Below, piece after piece: positions 40,131 to 40,275 of a DNA stretch of 40,275 nt. The notes under the pieces are model-generated. The model ran no database searches and was not told where the DNA came from. It saw only the letters and a program-made list of their open reading frames with translations. The position numbers and the translations under genes were made by a program. The stretch is from positions 1 through 40,275 of the forward strand of contig CAMKOB010000010.1 of the NCBI GenBank assembly GCA_946414345.1, read 5' to 3'. Origin of the DNA: an uncultured Candidatus Saccharibacteria bacterium (GTDB lineage: Bacteria; Patescibacteriota; Saccharimonadia; Saccharimonadales; Saccharimonadaceae). The stretch's first letter is position 1. The number at the start of each line of letters is the position of its first letter.

Positions 40131-40139
40131 TGATATAAT
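40131..40139 (+). promoter_or_regulatory. Extended -10 promoter of tRNA-Gln
   Basis: TGATATAAT in TGTGATATAAT, 13 nt before the tRNA 5' end. It is almost the same 11-mer as the divergent rlmH promoter. Confidence 0.75.
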
Positions 40140-40152
40140 GTTTGGGTAGCAT

Positions 40153-40227
40153 TGGACCGTCGCCAAGCGGTAAGGCACTGGGTTTTGGTCCCAGCATTCG
40201 CAGGTTCGAATCCTGCCGGTCCAGCCA
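40153..40227 (+). tRNA. tRNA-Gln(TTG)
   Basis: Acceptor TGGACCG/CGGTCCA, D arm with AAGCGGTAA, anticodon stem CTGGG/CCCAG around TTTTGGT (anticodon TTG), T arm GCAGG-TTCGAAT-CCTGC, discriminator G and encoded CCA. The first pair T1-A72 is the usual weak tRNA-Gln pair. No 3'-end duplicate is seen in the 48 nt left in the window. Confidence 0.96.
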
Positions 40228-40275
40228 AACGCTGTATAAATCGTTTTTAGCCCCAATTTCCCCCTGTAAGGCATT

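Noticed and set aside
1-40275. Alternative genetic code with TGA as Gly or Trp
   Set aside because: Full-length housekeeping genes are uninterrupted with TGA as a stop, and pilD ends naturally at TGA.

Overview
The window looks like a chromosomal segment of a Candidatus Saccharibacteria (TM7) or closely related Patescibacteria (CPR) genome. The reasons are the type IV pilus cluster without an outer-membrane secretin, FISUMP and InlB-type (Listeria-Bacteroides) repeat surface proteins, DUF5663, very tight gene packing, a compact housekeeping set, and TGA used as an ordinary stop (genetic code 11, so not Gracilibacteria or Absconditabacteria). This taxonomic call is inference from gene content; no rRNA is present. 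No insertion sequence, prophage or CRISPR array was seen.

Layout. (1) 1-5130: a very large unrecognised protein running off the left edge (1490 residues visible, glycine-rich membrane segments, three EF-hand-like loops, Ser-Pro-Thr-Pro tail), preceded by a DUF5663-like gene. (2) 5130-5690: a small transcription unit with a strong promoter, a 50-residue orphan ORF and a terminator. (3) 5688-16821, minus strand: ileS, mscS, a thioredoxin-fold protein, a cysteine-less nrdR, ftsZ, ftsA, map, adk, rpsU, an MmcQ/YjbR-like protein, orn, argS. (4) 16822-19510: a 344-aa orphan on the plus strand, tRNA-Gly(CCC), a SurA/PpiC-like membrane protein, tRNA-Arg(CCT), duplicated tRNA 3' ends, and a roughly 140-bp multi-hairpin element. 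(5) 19508-32950: ndk and the type IV pilus cluster: prepilins, prepilin peptidase, a giant pilin-like adhesin, a Xer-type recombinase, pilC, pilT, pilB, a small membrane protein, pilO, pilN, pilM. (6) 32998-35283: rpsF-ssb-rpsR-efp-tlyA-like operon, with a leader hairpin that could be an S6:S18 autoregulatory site. (7) 35362-40275: a FISUMP/InlB-repeat surface protein, ftsK, rlmH and tRNA-Gln(TTG).

How it works together. The pilus genes describe a monoderm-type machine: PilM/N/O platform, PilB extension and PilT retraction ATPases, PilC membrane core, PilD processing and at least two pilins. The 715-aa pilin-like protein carries InlB-type repeats and is a good candidate pilus-tip adhesin. The FISUMP protein is a second surface adhesin candidate. 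Both fit the epibiotic life known for this phylum.

The clearest window-wide signal is regulatory. Most transcription-unit-leading genes have an extended -10 promoter (TRTGNTATAAT-like), often exactly 6 nt before the start codon. That predicts leaderless mRNAs beginning at the A of ATG, whereas most operon-internal genes have GGAG-type ribosome binding sites. All statements are from reading the sequence; no database search or structure calculation was run.
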